A DNA stretch of 64,000 nucleotides from DASVNK01 sp036383895 (GCA_036383895.1 DASVNK010000030.1:124001-188000); one strand, 5' to 3'. Counted from the first letter of the stretch, positions 16,868-25,831 are shown. The notes: a model not told the origin generated them from the sequence alone. Numbers and translations: made by a program.

Positions 16868-19800
16868 ATGCAAAAAACCATTCTTAACGCTCTCCTTCTT
16901 GGGGTTCTATTGGTCTGCGGCTGCAGTTCCGAATCCAAACTCGCGCGGCACATTCAACGCGCCGACGCTTTCTACGAGAAAGGCGAACACGAAAAAGCGC
17001 GCATCGAATACCTCAACGCCTTTCAACTTGATCAGAGCAATCCGCACGTTGCCTCCCGCCTCGCCGAAGCTTTCCTTAAGGACGGTGAAGTGATGCAGGC
17101 ATTCCGGCTCTATGACCGCGCTCTTTCGCTCCAGCCCACCAATAACGACACTCGCATCAAAGTCGCCAGCATTCTTCTCCTCGGCGGCAAGGCAGCCGAC
17201 GCCCGCGAACACGCAAGCGAAGTGCTGAAGAACGCACCGCTCCATCCCGATGCTCTGCTCCTTTACGCTAATGCTTCGATCCGCACCAACGAACTCGCCG
17301 AAGCGCGCACTCGATTCGAATCTCTCGTTGCCGCAAACCCGAACGTTGCGGCCGTTCATCTTGCCAATGCTACCATCGCCCAGCGTCTGCAATCATGGGA
17401 CAAAGCCGCGGCCGCCTTCAAACGCGCTGTTGAACTCGAGCCAAAATCAGCCAGGAACAATCTCGCTCTCGGCAGTTTCTATTTCCTTCGCGGTGACACA
17501 AACAACGCCGGCGTTCATCTAAAAGCCGCAATGGAACTATCTCCCGCAAAATCGGTCGAGCGGCTCGGCTACGCTGAGTTCCTCTTAAAGACTGGCGAAT
17601 CCAAAGCCGCTGAATCTCTTCTCACTGAAGCGACCACCGCGCATCCTGATTTCACTTCCGCCTGGAACATGCTTACTCAGCTTGCTTTCGCACAGAATGA
17701 CACCAACAAAGCCGCCACGCTCATCTCCAGCGCTCTCGCCAAGACCCCGAACGATCGCGATGCTCGCCTCAATCAAGCGCGCCTGAAACTCGCTTCGCGA
17801 GATTACAAAACGGCGCTCGCGGACCTCCAGCGCCTTGCAGCCGAGCATCCGCGCGACCCTCAAATCCAGTTCCAACTCGCCATCGCTCACCTTGCCAACG
17901 AAGATCAGAATCAGGCCTTCGCCGCGGTCGATCGTGCCATCAATTTCAATCCAAACAATCTCGATGCACTTCTCCTTCGCGCCCGCCTGCTCGTTGCGCG
18001 CGGCGATTGGAATAATGCCCTGCCCGAACTCAACGATCTCACCCGTCGCTTTCCCAGCGCCTCTCAACCCTACTTCCTCCTGGCCTCCGCTCACCGTGCT
18101 CGTGGCGCCACCAACGAAGCTGCCGCTGCTTACACTACCATCACCAAGGCCTTCCCTAAAGACCCGCTCGGTTTCCAACTCCTCGGCGTTTCGCTTCGCC
18201 AACAAAATAAGCCATCCCAGGCGCGCCAGGCTTTCGAGGAAGCTCTCGGAATCGCGCCCGATTATCTCGCCGCCATCGAAAGTCTCACCGACCTGGACAT
18301 CGAAGCGAAACAGTTTGACGCGGCTCTCAAGCGCGTGAGTTTCTACGTGGAGAAATATCCCAAGAGCCCATTGCCTCCGCTCCTATTGGGTAAAATCTAT
18401 TTTCAGGAACAAAAAATCAGCGACGCGGAAGCCGCCATCCAAAAGGCCATCGCGTTAGAGCCTGAATTCATGCCTGGCCACCGCACGCTCGCCAACCTCT
18501 ACGTCCAGACGAAAGAAACCGATAAAGCTATCGCCAAGTACGAAGCGATCGTCGTTAAAGATTCCAAAGACATCGCCAGCCGTATCCAACTCGGCATGCT
18601 TTACGATGCCACCAGTAAGTTCGACCGCGCGCTCGAAAACTACGAGGCCGTTCTCAAGCTGAATCCCAACTCGCTCGTTGCCCTCAACAACATCGCCTAC
18701 CTCCTCAGCGAGCGCATCAATCAAGTCGATCGCGCCCTCCAATATGCCCGCCGCGCCCGCGACCTCAACCCGCAGGAACCCGCCGCCGCCGACACCTTCG
18801 GTTGGATTCTGTGGAAGAAGGGCCAATATCCCGAAGCTCTTGCCGCCCTTCAACAGTCCGCCGATCGCCTGCCAGATCAACCCGAGGTCCAATACCACCT
18901 CGGCATGGCGCAATACATGATCGGCGACATCCAGTCCGCTACCGCTTCCCTCACGAAAGCCACTCAATCGACGAATGATTTCATCGGCAAGAATCTCGCC
19001 GCCGATGCTCTCGCGCTCCTTCGAATCAATCCCGCGAAAGGAACGCAGCAGGACATTGAAGCAATTCAAAGCCACGTCTCCAGCAACCCCAAAGACATTT
19101 TCGCTCACGTCCAACTCGCCCGTCTATTCGAAGCAAAAGCCGATTGGAACAAAGCCCGCGAAGCTTACGAAAAAGCGCTTTCCATCAATCCCCGTTCTCT
19201 CATCGCGCTCTCGGGACTGGCCAACCTCTACGCCACCTCCCTAAACCAGCCAGACCGCGCGTTGGAATATTCACGTCAGGCCTGGAACATCGCCCCGAAC
19301 GCTTCCACCGCGGCAACGGTCGGCCCTGCAGCCTACAATGCCGGCGATTTCAAGTGGGCCAACGGCCGCCTCATCGAGGCGGTGCGCACTCAACCTTCAC
19401 CCACCCTGCTCTACTATAAAGCGCTCGCTTCCTACGCTCTCGGCTCGCTCCCGCAAGCGCGCGATGAGTTCAGTCGGCTCATGAACCAGTCCCAAGGCCT
19501 CGATACCTCGGTTCTCGGACTCGCCAAATCCGCGCTCGTTCTCGTCAAATTCCACCTTGGCGAGGCTTCCCTCGAGGACGCCGAACGCGCCCTCAAAACC
19601 GCCCGCGATCTGAGTCCGCAATTCCTTCCCGCTCTCGTGGCCGAAGGCGAAATTGCTGAGCAGAAGAACGACTTCACCGCCGCGCGCTCCGCTTACGAAT
19701 CCGTTCTCAGATCCCGCCCACAAGCGCTCGTCGCCCAACGCCAACTTGCCATCCTTCTCGCGGATAAACTCCCCGACGACAACCGCGCCCAACAGCTCGC

Positions 19801-20077
19801 CACCTCATTGCGCCAGGATTTTCCAGATGATCCCGCGCTCTCTAAAATTCTCGGCAAGGTCGCCTACCGCCGCGGTGAACACCGTGAAGCCGCGCGTCTG
19901 CTTTCCAGCGCCGCCGCTCGCCTCCCGAAAGATGCTGACCTTCTCTTTCATCTCGGGATGGCTCAATATCACGCGAAGGAAAAGGCCGCCAAGGACAGCC
20001 TAAACAAAGCGATCGCCCTCGCGCCGAACGCTCCCTTTGTAGCCGACGCCCGCAAAACGATCGCCGAGCTGAACTGA
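16868..20077 (+). CDS. prsT: PrsT-like TPR-repeat lipoprotein of the exosortase system
   Basis: This 1069-residue lipoprotein has the lipobox LLVCGC with Cys19 as lipidation site, followed by more than twenty tetratricopeptide repeats (W/A/Y-x-LG-x8-A-x-FxxAL patterns) to the C-terminus. It starts 9 bases after the exosortase stop, so co-transcription is likely. PEP-CTERM/exosortase loci of proteobacteria carry a TPR lipoprotein (PrsT) in the same place, thought to act in the periplasm as a scaffold for polysaccharide export or protein assembly. At 1069 residues it is somewhat longer than typical PrsT. No catalytic motif is present. Confidence 0.85.
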   Translation: MQKTILNALLLGVLLVCGCSSESKLARHIQRADAFYEKGEHEKARIEYLNAFQLDQSNPHVASRLAEAFLKDGEVMQAFRLYDRALSLQPTNNDTRIKVASILLLGGKAADAREHASEVLKNAPLHPDALLLYANASIRTNELAEARTRFESLVAANPNVAAVHLANATIAQRLQSWDKAAAAFKRAVELEPKSARNNLALGSFYFLRGDTNNAGVHLKAAMELSPAKSVERLGYAEFLLKTGESKAAESLLTEATTAHPDFTSAWNMLTQLAFAQNDTNKAATLISSALAKTPNDRDARLNQARLKLASRDYKTALADLQRLAAEHPRDPQIQFQLAIAHLANEDQNQAFAAVDRAINFNPNNLDALLLRARLLVARGDWNNALPELNDLTRRFPSASQPYFLLASAHRARGATNEAAAAYTTITKAFPKDPLGFQLLGVSLRQQNKPSQARQAFEEALGIAPDYLAAIESLTDLDIEAKQFDAALKRVSFYVEKYPKSPLPPLLLGKIYFQEQKISDAEAAIQKAIALEPEFMPGHRTLANLYVQTKETDKAIAKYEAIVVKDSKDIASRIQLGMLYDATSKFDRALENYEAVLKLNPNSLVALNNIAYLLSERINQVDRALQYARRARDLNPQEPAAADTFGWILWKKGQYPEALAALQQSADRLPDQPEVQYHLGMAQYMIGDIQSATASLTKATQSTNDFIGKNLAADALALLRINPAKGTQQDIEAIQSHVSSNPKDIFAHVQLARLFEAKADWNKAREAYEKALSINPRSLIALSGLANLYATSLNQPDRALEYSRQAWNIAPNASTAATVGPAAYNAGDFKWANGRLIEAVRTQPSPTLLYYKALASYALGSLPQARDEFSRLMNQSQGLDTSVLGLAKSALVLVKFHLGEASLEDAERALKTARDLSPQFLPALVAEGEIAEQKNDFTAARSAYESVLRSRPQALVAQRQLAILLADKLPDDNRAQQLATSLRQDFPDDPALSKILGKVAYRRGEHREAARLLSSAAARLPKDADLLFHLGMAQYHAKEKAAKDSLNKAIALAPNAPFVADARKTIAELN

Positions 20078-20160
20078 TACGCAGTTGTTTTTTCGTGAGT
20101 GCCGAACGCCGTTCGCTCTTGTAGCTTCGCGAAAGTAGCTCGCGTTCGCACAATCTTATC

Positions 20161-22251
20161 GTGGACCTCGTCTCGATCTTATTTTTCGCGACTGCGGCGA
20201 TCGCCGGGGGGATCGCTGCTTTAGCCTTCGTCCGAAATTCTGGCGCCCCTGCGCGCCGCACTTTCTGCGTCGCACTCGGGCTCCTTGCGGTCCAGTCAGC
20301 CCTCGCAGGCCTCGTACACAATGCCTCTACCACTGACGCAGCCAACTTCTGGCGCACCTGGTGGCTCGTCCCTCAAGCCCTCTCTCCGGCAGCCTGGCTT
20401 CTTTTCGTTCTGAAATATTCTCGCGGCAACTTCTCAATCTCGTTCAAAAACTGGCTACCCATTTTTGTTGCTCTCACCGCCATTCCGCTGGCCACCATCA
20501 CGCTCCTTCCGGAAAATGTTCTTATTCCGCAGGCAGTCGGCGATTCTCCCGGATCTTTTGCCATCGGTGGTGCCGGATTTATTCTCTATCTTAGCATCGT
20601 TCTCGGCTCTGCCCTCATCCTCATCAACCTCGAACGCACCTTCCGTGCCGCCGTCGGCACCATGCGCTGGCGTCTCAAATATGTCATTCTTGGGACCGCC
20701 GCGATTTTCATCGTCAAACTCTACACCTCCTCCCAAGTCGTCCTTTTCAAGTCCCACACCCTCACGCTGGACATCATTAATTCCATCGCGCTCCTCATCG
20801 CTTGCGCACTCTTCCTTGTCGGCCTCCTCCGTTCCGGGCTGTTCCGCGTCGAAGTTTATCCATCGGAGAAAGTCCTCCAATTCTCCGTCGCGGGAGTTCT
20901 CATCGGCGCCTATCTCGTTCTGATCGGACTTTTCTCAAAGATTTTCGCCGGGTGGGAAGGTCCCCAGGCTTTCGCCCTCAAAGCGTTTCTCCTCCTCTCC
21001 TCTCTCGCACTTGTTGGCATTCTTCTCGTCTCGGAACGCTCCCGCGACAAGCTCCGCCGTTTTGTCAGCCGCCATTTCCATCGCCCCTTTTACGACTACC
21101 GTTCGCTCTGGCTCAACTTCACTGAAAAGAGCGCCACCATCGTCGATGCCGACACTCTCTCCCGCACCGTGGCCGACTGGCTTTCCGAACATCTACGCGT
21201 TCTCTCCACTTCCGTCTGGCTTGTCGACAAAGATTCCGGCACCGCCCGCCTCGCCGCTTCCACTGGCGTTTCCGCTCCAGACCAACAGATTACTGGCGCC
21301 ATTGCTACTGAACTCATCCAGGCGCTCGAACGCGAATCCTCTCCCTTCGACATCGATGATCGCAGTGATTCCTGGATCAATACGCTCCGGGGGTTCTTCC
21401 CCGACCATTTCGAAGGCGCGGGCAATCGCATCTGTGTCCCGCTCACCGCCGCCGGACGCCTCGTCGGTTTCTGCACGCTCGGCGACCGCGTTAATTACAT
21501 TCCGCTCGAACTCCAGGAACTTGAACTCCTGAAATGCGTGGGCGACCAGGTCGCTTCCAACCTCCTCAACCTTCAGCTCTCCAACCGCCTTATTCAGTCC
21601 AAGGAAATGGAAGCGTTCCAAACCATCTCCGCTTTCTTCGTCCACGACCTCAAGAACACCGCGTCTACTCTCAATCTCACGCTCCAGAATCTCCCGAAAC
21701 ATTTCGACAATCCCGAATTCCGCAAGGACGCGCTCCGCGCGATCGGCAAAAGCGTCAACCACATCCAGGAACTCATATCGCGTCTCACGCTCTTCCGCCA
21801 AAAGCTTGAACTCAACAAAACTTCCGTGGATCTGAACGCCTGCGTCCGTGAGTTCCTCTCGGCCCACAAACAAATCCAAATCTCCATCTCCACCGACCTC
21901 GCGGAAATCCGACCGGTCCTCGCCGACCAGGAACAACTCCAAAAAGTTCTCACCAACCTGGTCCTCAATTCCGTCGACGCTCTCCGCTCGGGTTCAAACG
22001 GCCTTATTCGCATTTCCACCCGTCAGCACAACGGCACGGTCCAACTCAGCGTCACCGATAACGGCTGCGGCATGTCACCGGACTTCATTGCGCGGTCCCT
22101 GTTCCGCCCGTTTCAAACCACTAAGAAGGGGGGCATCGGCATCGGCATGTTCCAAAGCAAAGCCATTATCGAAGCGCACGGCGGCCGCGTCGAAGTTCAG
22201 TCCGAACTTCAAAAAGGAACCACCTTTACCATCTCCCTCCCCGCCTGTTGA
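20161..22251 (+). CDS. prsK: PrsK-like sensor histidine kinase of the exosortase system
   Basis: This 696-residue protein starts at GTG 20161. The first 290 residues hold about eight membrane helices and residues about 320-470 a GAF-type sensor domain. The phospho-acceptor lies in FFVHDLKN (His495), followed by an HATPase domain with N box (LVLNSVDAL), G1 (DNGCGM) and G2 (GIGIGM) motifs. This architecture, and the HDLKN sequence in particular, match PrsK, the kinase partner of the sigma-54 activator PrsR in PEP-CTERM systems. No PrsR gene follows; the next gene is DUF5069. The likely target is the sigma-54 promoter at 14493. The signal sensed is unknown. Confidence 0.88.
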   Translation: MDLVSILFFATAAIAGGIAALAFVRNSGAPARRTFCVALGLLAVQSALAGLVHNASTTDAANFWRTWWLVPQALSPAAWLLFVLKYSRGNFSISFKNWLPIFVALTAIPLATITLLPENVLIPQAVGDSPGSFAIGGAGFILYLSIVLGSALILINLERTFRAAVGTMRWRLKYVILGTAAIFIVKLYTSSQVVLFKSHTLTLDIINSIALLIACALFLVGLLRSGLFRVEVYPSEKVLQFSVAGVLIGAYLVLIGLFSKIFAGWEGPQAFALKAFLLLSSLALVGILLVSERSRDKLRRFVSRHFHRPFYDYRSLWLNFTEKSATIVDADTLSRTVADWLSEHLRVLSTSVWLVDKDSGTARLAASTGVSAPDQQITGAIATELIQALERESSPFDIDDRSDSWINTLRGFFPDHFEGAGNRICVPLTAAGRLVGFCTLGDRVNYIPLELQELELLKCVGDQVASNLLNLQLSNRLIQSKEMEAFQTISAFFVHDLKNTASTLNLTLQNLPKHFDNPEFRKDALRAIGKSVNHIQELISRLTLFRQKLELNKTSVDLNACVREFLSAHKQIQISISTDLAEIRPVLADQEQLQKVLTNLVLNSVDALRSGSNGLIRISTRQHNGTVQLSVTDNGCGMSPDFIARSLFRPFQTTKKGGIGIGMFQSKAIIEAHGGRVEVQSELQKGTTFTISLPAC

Positions 22252-22293
22252 CTTCCCGCTCCGGCGGTTCATTCTCCACAGCAAGGAGAGATA

Positions 22294-22749
22294 ATGAACG
22301 CCGACAAACTCAAACCACTCGCCCGCGACCTGCGCAAAACTCCACCGCGCAGTCCGCGCGAAACCCTCGGCGGCTTCGTCATCGCCGCGCGCATGCTCGA
22401 CAAGGCCCGTGCCGATCTGCTCAGCATCAACGGCGAATACAATTTCTTTCCCTGCGGTCTCGGGGCCTTCTTCTGGAAATTCACCGGCCTGGACGCCCAG
22501 AAGTTCAAAGAATTCGTCGCCACCGGTGCCACCGACAAAGAAGTCGACCAATGGCTCCGCGCCAACGCCACCCAGAAGGACCCCAAAGCGATCATCAAGT
22601 GGAACAACGAGATGATCGGCCTTCGCCTCTGCGATCTCCCCGACCAGGTCCAGGAATACTTCGAAACCTACATTCCGCAATTCTGCCGGCCGCCCAGCAA
22701 AGTAAAATTCTTCTTCGACGTTTACGATGTTGAAGAGGGCGTCTTGTAA
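22294..22749 (+). CDS. DUF5069 domain protein
   Basis: This 151-residue soluble protein starts at ATG 22294 behind a good GGAGA ribosome binding site. Sequence blocks typical of DUF5069 are LARDLRKTPPRSPRETLGGF near the start, MLDKARA, and FDVYDVEEG at the end. No function is known for the family and no catalytic residues can be proposed. It lies 42 bases after the PrsK-like kinase, so read-through is possible, but nothing links it to exosortase function. The gene downstream is convergent. Confidence 0.8.
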   Translation: MNADKLKPLARDLRKTPPRSPRETLGGFVIAARMLDKARADLLSINGEYNFFPCGLGAFFWKFTGLDAQKFKEFVATGATDKEVDQWLRANATQKDPKAIIKWNNEMIGLRLCDLPDQVQEYFETYIPQFCRPPSKVKFFFDVYDVEEGVL

Positions 22750-22761
22750 CGCGCCTGCCTC

Positions 22762-23646
22762 TCAATCGAATTCCGGCAGCGGAAGATTAAGGACTGGTCG
22801 CTCCACGACCGATCTCAACTGCAACTTCTGCTTCGTTTCCCCGCCCGTCTGCAGAAATAACCAATCCCCTTCGAGCCCAGCGTCAATCGTCTCCTTGGCC
22901 TCCCATTCGGCGCCCGACGCCGTGAACCGCCCGCGACTCAGCGCCACCCAATCCCCGCCCGTCGATTTCACCCATCCTTCACCGAACCGCGCCCGCCGCG
23001 CTTCCTGCGCGCTCTTGTAGTCCCGCCGAAAATCCTCAACGAACGAATACAATCCCTTCAACGGCTGGCCTCCCGTTCGAACGCGGAAAGTCACCAACTT
23101 CCGCCACTTTCCATCCTGCAGCACAAAACCAGTATACGCCGTCTTCTCACCTTCCACCTTCCCGCGCACTAGAAACCGATTCGTCTGGCCGATCATCCAT
23201 TCAAAATCACCCATGCATTGCCCGCCGGTTCCTTCGCCGCCGAACCGCCGAATACGCATTGCCGGATCACTGAACAAAACCTCCACGCGCTCCTCCAATT
23301 TCACGGCGTTCGGGTCATCTCCCTTAGTCGGATCCCACACCGAAAAAATGATCACCTTCTTTCCATTGCCTAGTTCCTGGATACCGAAGTAACCGGTGTT
23401 CCATCCGCAAGCCATGAAGTAACTGCCCGGGGTGGATTGATCCACGATCATGCTGGTGGTGAAGATCTCGGCATCCGGCGCCGGCCATCCCCAATGCACG
23501 GATCGAGCAGCGCGCGGTTCCTTTACGTCCGCAGCGAATAGTTGCAGGCCGGCGAGGAGAAGGAGCGGCAGAGATTTGATGGAGTTTGATCTGTTCGCTC
23601 CATCAATTCTGTTTTTTGTGTTTTTTGTGTGTTGTTTTGTATTCAA
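22762..23646 (-). CDS. Exported DUF3472-like protein
   Basis: The mature region (about residues 45-294) resembles DUF3472: SVHWGWPAPDAEIF, GYFGIQELGNGKKVIIFSVWD, and the GGEGTGGQCMGDF motif. Such domains occur in bacterial secreted proteins with carbohydrate-related contexts; activity is unproven. A signal peptide core (SIKSLPLLLLAGLQLFAADV) is clear, but no ATG or GTG precedes it in frame. TTG 23646 is the nearest usable start and gives a 20-residue Asn/Thr/Lys-rich n-region translated from the adjacent repeat tract. The frame stays open much farther upstream (to 24036) through AAACACA-type repeats, which is probably spurious. Confidence 0.72.
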   Translation of the reverse strand: MNTKQHTKNTKNRIDGANRSNSIKSLPLLLLAGLQLFAADVKEPRAARSVHWGWPAPDAEIFTTSMIVDQSTPGSYFMACGWNTGYFGIQELGNGKKVIIFSVWDPTKGDDPNAVKLEERVEVLFSDPAMRIRRFGGEGTGGQCMGDFEWMIGQTNRFLVRGKVEGEKTAYTGFVLQDGKWRKLVTFRVRTGGQPLKGLYSFVEDFRRDYKSAQEARRARFGEGWVKSTGGDWVALSRGRFTASGAEWEAKETIDAGLEGDWLFLQTGGETKQKLQLRSVVERPVLNLPLPEFD

Positions 23647-23820
23647 AATCTTGTAAGGGGTTGATGGTGAGTTATTAGGGTTTTTCAGAGCTGTGTGTGC
23701 GCAGGGTGTTTTTTGTGTGTGAGCTGTGTGTGAGCTGTGTGTGTGCCGGGTGTGTGCCGGGTGTGTGCCGGGTGTGTGAGGGTGTTTTTCCGGTGCTTGT
23801 TTTGTGTCTGATAACGAACA
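23607..23820 (-). repeat. AAACACA-type degenerate repeat tract, copy 3
   Basis: Read on the minus strand, units such as ACACAAAAAACAC, AAAACACC and CACACACC recur over about 210 bases directly upstream of the DUF3472 gene. The orientation relative to the downstream gene is the same as for copies 1 and 2. Part of the tract has become an 11-base tandem repeat (separate entry). The rest of the gap to 24104 (about 280 bases) shows no gene and no further structure I can support. Confidence 0.7.
23715..23781. repeat. Tandem repeat of 11-base units
   Basis: On the plus strand GTGTGTGAGCT occurs twice (23715-23736), then GTGTGTGCCGG three times (the first expanded by one GT), then GTGTGTGAGG. The units differ only in the last four bases, which suggests replication slippage within the larger AAACACA-type tract. 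Confidence 0.85.
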
Positions 23821-24104
23821 CGGGAACCATGAATCGCGCTGGACCGGGACGAATTCACATGAATTCGCAGACGAGGCAGATCGCCGGTTGGGGACACACT
23901 GAACCTGTCCGTTGTGGGTGTGTTGTGGCCACTTGGCCGGGGTGGGCGAACAGGAGACTCGAGGTCGAGGCTTTTGTTCGGACACGGACCGAGCGACCAC
24001 GAATGTTTGTTCGTGATCATGGGAATGATTTAGCAAAAGAAGGCGCTAGTGTCAACGTGAATTGTGCACGCGGTTAACGGTGAATAGCCACTTACCTGGG
24101 TTGG

Positions 24105-24539
24105 TTACAGGTGGACAATATCTACGTCGTTCCAAGCGTCCTTGAGATATTCGGCGACAATTCTGCGATGACATTGGTGTGGTTTGTCTTCGCTGCATAA
24201 CAGGCAGGCTCCTTTGAAAAGGTCCGGATCGAGTTGTTTCTCGATCGCACGTTCTTTAATCAGGTCGCGGAAGCGTCTTTCATAATTCTCCCAGCCGCGC
24301 TTTTCCTTTCGGTATTCGTCGAGCATCTCCTGAGTGGGCGCGAGCGATGGGAGATGGAGGTATTCGCCGCCGAGAACTTCGCGGGTGAAAAAGTTTAGAT
24401 CGTCGCGTTTGCTGAAGCCGGCAAGATGACTAGTGTTATTCAGGCGAACATCCAGGATGCGCTTCACACCGGCATTTCGTAGTCGGCCGAAAAAATCCGC
24501 TGCGCTCTTTTCTGTAAATCCAATTGTGTAAATCTCCAT
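24105..24539 (-). CDS. DUF488 family protein (first of two)
   Basis: This 144-residue protein has the DUF488 hallmarks: N-terminal IYTIGFTEKSA, then ILDVRLNN, and the C-terminal cysteine motif ACLLCSEDKPHQCHRRIVAEYL (C-x2-D then C-H-R). The ATG at 24539 lies 4 bases after the DUF5063 stop, so translation is coupled. DUF488 proteins are widespread in bacteria and archaea. Their conserved Cys/His residues suggest nucleic-acid or thiol chemistry, but no activity has been established that I can name. A second DUF488 gene lies two genes upstream in the same operon. Confidence 0.88.
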   Translation of the reverse strand: MEIYTIGFTEKSAADFFGRLRNAGVKRILDVRLNNTSHLAGFSKRDDLNFFTREVLGGEYLHLPSLAPTQEMLDEYRKEKRGWENYERRFRDLIKERAIEKQLDPDLFKGACLLCSEDKPHQCHRRIVAEYLKDAWNDVDIVHL

Positions 24540-24543
24540 TGAA

Positions 24544-25047
24544 TCACCGTTCTCGATAAACGCTGTCTCTCTCGTAGTAATAGAGCGCACGCAAAGCCGA
24601 CGTAGCATGCTCGCCCCAATGAATTCGATAAGCCTGACGCCAGAATCGCTCGGCTTCGGATGGTGCAGTGTGCTCGTGAATGTAAAGGCCGTGACTTAAG
24701 TCCTGGTAGATGTCTATTAGATCATCGAGCAACTCGCCTGGAAGGACTTCATTCTTTTCAAGCTCAAAGCAGTCGGCGGATTCGAAGTACCAGTGAAAAG
24801 GTAAATGGGGAAACGACCCCCGCACTTCCTTGTAGTCACGCTTTCGGAACTCGTGGGTTCCCGCGTCATCTTTGCCGTCGTCATTGATTTTGACAACGAG
24901 ATGAATCAACTCAGAAAGTGTAATCACCAGCCATCGCTCCAGATCCGCTTTTGGTTCAGCTGACTCGGCCCACCTGCAGAACTCGTGAGCCACGTCTTTA
25001 AAAGTGCGCTTCATCGAATTACCCGTGACCTGCATGTCGTCGCCCAT
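24544..25047 (-). CDS. DUF5063-like protein
   Basis: This 167-residue acidic, helical protein has a conserved-looking core (LSELIHLVVKIND, LDDLIDIYQDLSHGLYIHE, AERFWRQAYRIHWGEHATSALRALYYY) that resembles DUF5063. It starts at ATG 25047 behind AGGAAG, with internal Met at 25014 as an alternative. It sits between two DUF488 genes on the same strand (41 and 4 bases away), forming a tight three-gene operon. No catalytic residues are evident and the function is unknown. Confidence 0.72.
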   Translation of the reverse strand: MGDDMQVTGNSMKRTFKDVAHEFCRWAESAEPKADLERWLVITLSELIHLVVKINDDGKDDAGTHEFRKRDYKEVRGSFPHLPFHWYFESADCFELEKNEVLPGELLDDLIDIYQDLSHGLYIHEHTAPSEAERFWRQAYRIHWGEHATSALRALYYYERDSVYRER

Positions 25048-25088
25048 TACCTGTCACTTCCTCGATTCAGATTCCTGACCGGTAGTTT

Positions 25089-25685
25089 TCAACTTCTTTC
25101 CTCCTCCTCACCCTGTCGATACGCAATCTTCAACGCTTGCTTTTCATACGCCTGCTCCAACAACTCCTCCGCTGTTTCAAACAACGACGGCTGATTCAAC
25201 TTCATCTCCGCGCGCAATCGCTCCTCCAACGTTTCATGCGATTCCAAACTCCCGTCGGCGAGAATGTGCGAGATTTTCACCCCGCGCCTCCGCAATTCCC
25301 GGCACACCAAAATTGTCCGATGACAGGTCAGCGGATCCTTCTCCGTGCACATCAACGCCAGCCGAAATTTCTGCACACCCTCCAATACCCGCCGAATCCC
25401 CTCCGCAAACGCTACCGTCCGCGCGATCAATTCATACCGAGCCTGCCCATCGACATAACATTCCCGCTCACTCCGCCGCGCCCCCAGCTCCTCTCCCAAG
25501 AAAACATAACGGATACTCTCCTTCTTTAACAACGTTTCCAGTATCGGCCGATTAAACTGCGGCAACCGCTGGGAGAATGGACTCGACCGCACATCCCCCA
25601 CCGCCGTGATTCCATGCAGCCGAAGCAAGCGCACAAACTCCGTCGGCTCGTGTGTTGAATGACCAATCGTAAACAGCTCCTGCAT
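25089..25685 (-). CDS. DUF488 family protein (second of two)
   Basis: This 198-residue protein has LFTIGHSTHEPTEFVRLLR at the start, VGDVRSSPFSQRLPQFNR (residues about 31-48) and the MCTEKDPLTCHRTILVCREL cysteine motif, the full DUF488 signature. It is 54 residues longer than its partner at 24105, owing to a C-terminal acidic helical extension ending in EEEERS. It is the promoter-proximal gene of the DUF488-DUF5063-DUF488 operon. Two divergent DUF488 copies in one operon are unusual and may form a heteromer, which is inference. Confidence 0.9.
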   Translation of the reverse strand: MQELFTIGHSTHEPTEFVRLLRLHGITAVGDVRSSPFSQRLPQFNRPILETLLKKESIRYVFLGEELGARRSERECYVDGQARYELIARTVAFAEGIRRVLEGVQKFRLALMCTEKDPLTCHRTILVCRELRRRGVKISHILADGSLESHETLEERLRAEMKLNQPSLFETAEELLEQAYEKQALKIAYRQGEEEERS

Positions 25686-25785
25686 CGTCCGCCCAATTTT
25701 TCAACTGAACGAACCCGGCCGCAATGTTTTAACGCAGTTCGCCACTCGGTTTTCGCGCTCTAGTAGTGTCGTTCGAAATTGGAGC

Positions 25786-25822
25786 TTCACACCACGTGCT
25801 CGGTGTGCTATCATTGATAGCA
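25786..25822 (+). promoter_or_regulatory. Promoter and overlapping operator of the FitAB-type module
   Basis: TTCACA (25786-25791), a 17-base spacer and TATCAT (25809-25814) match sigma-70 boxes at five of six positions each. A perfect inverted repeat TGCTATC-ATT-GATAGCA (25806-25822) covers the -10 box. The antitoxin ATG lies ten bases further on. Autorepression by a ribbon-helix-helix antitoxin bound to this palindrome is the expected arrangement in FitAB/VapBC modules. Confidence 0.7.
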
Positions 25823-25831
25823 GTAATCAAC

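Noticed and set aside
23715..23781. CRISPR array
   Set aside because: Units are 11 bases in direct tandem with no spacers, and no cas gene is present.
23685..24036. N-terminal extension of the DUF3472 frame to 24036
   Set aside because: It reads through the repeat tract as His/Thr-rich low complexity with no export signal at its start.
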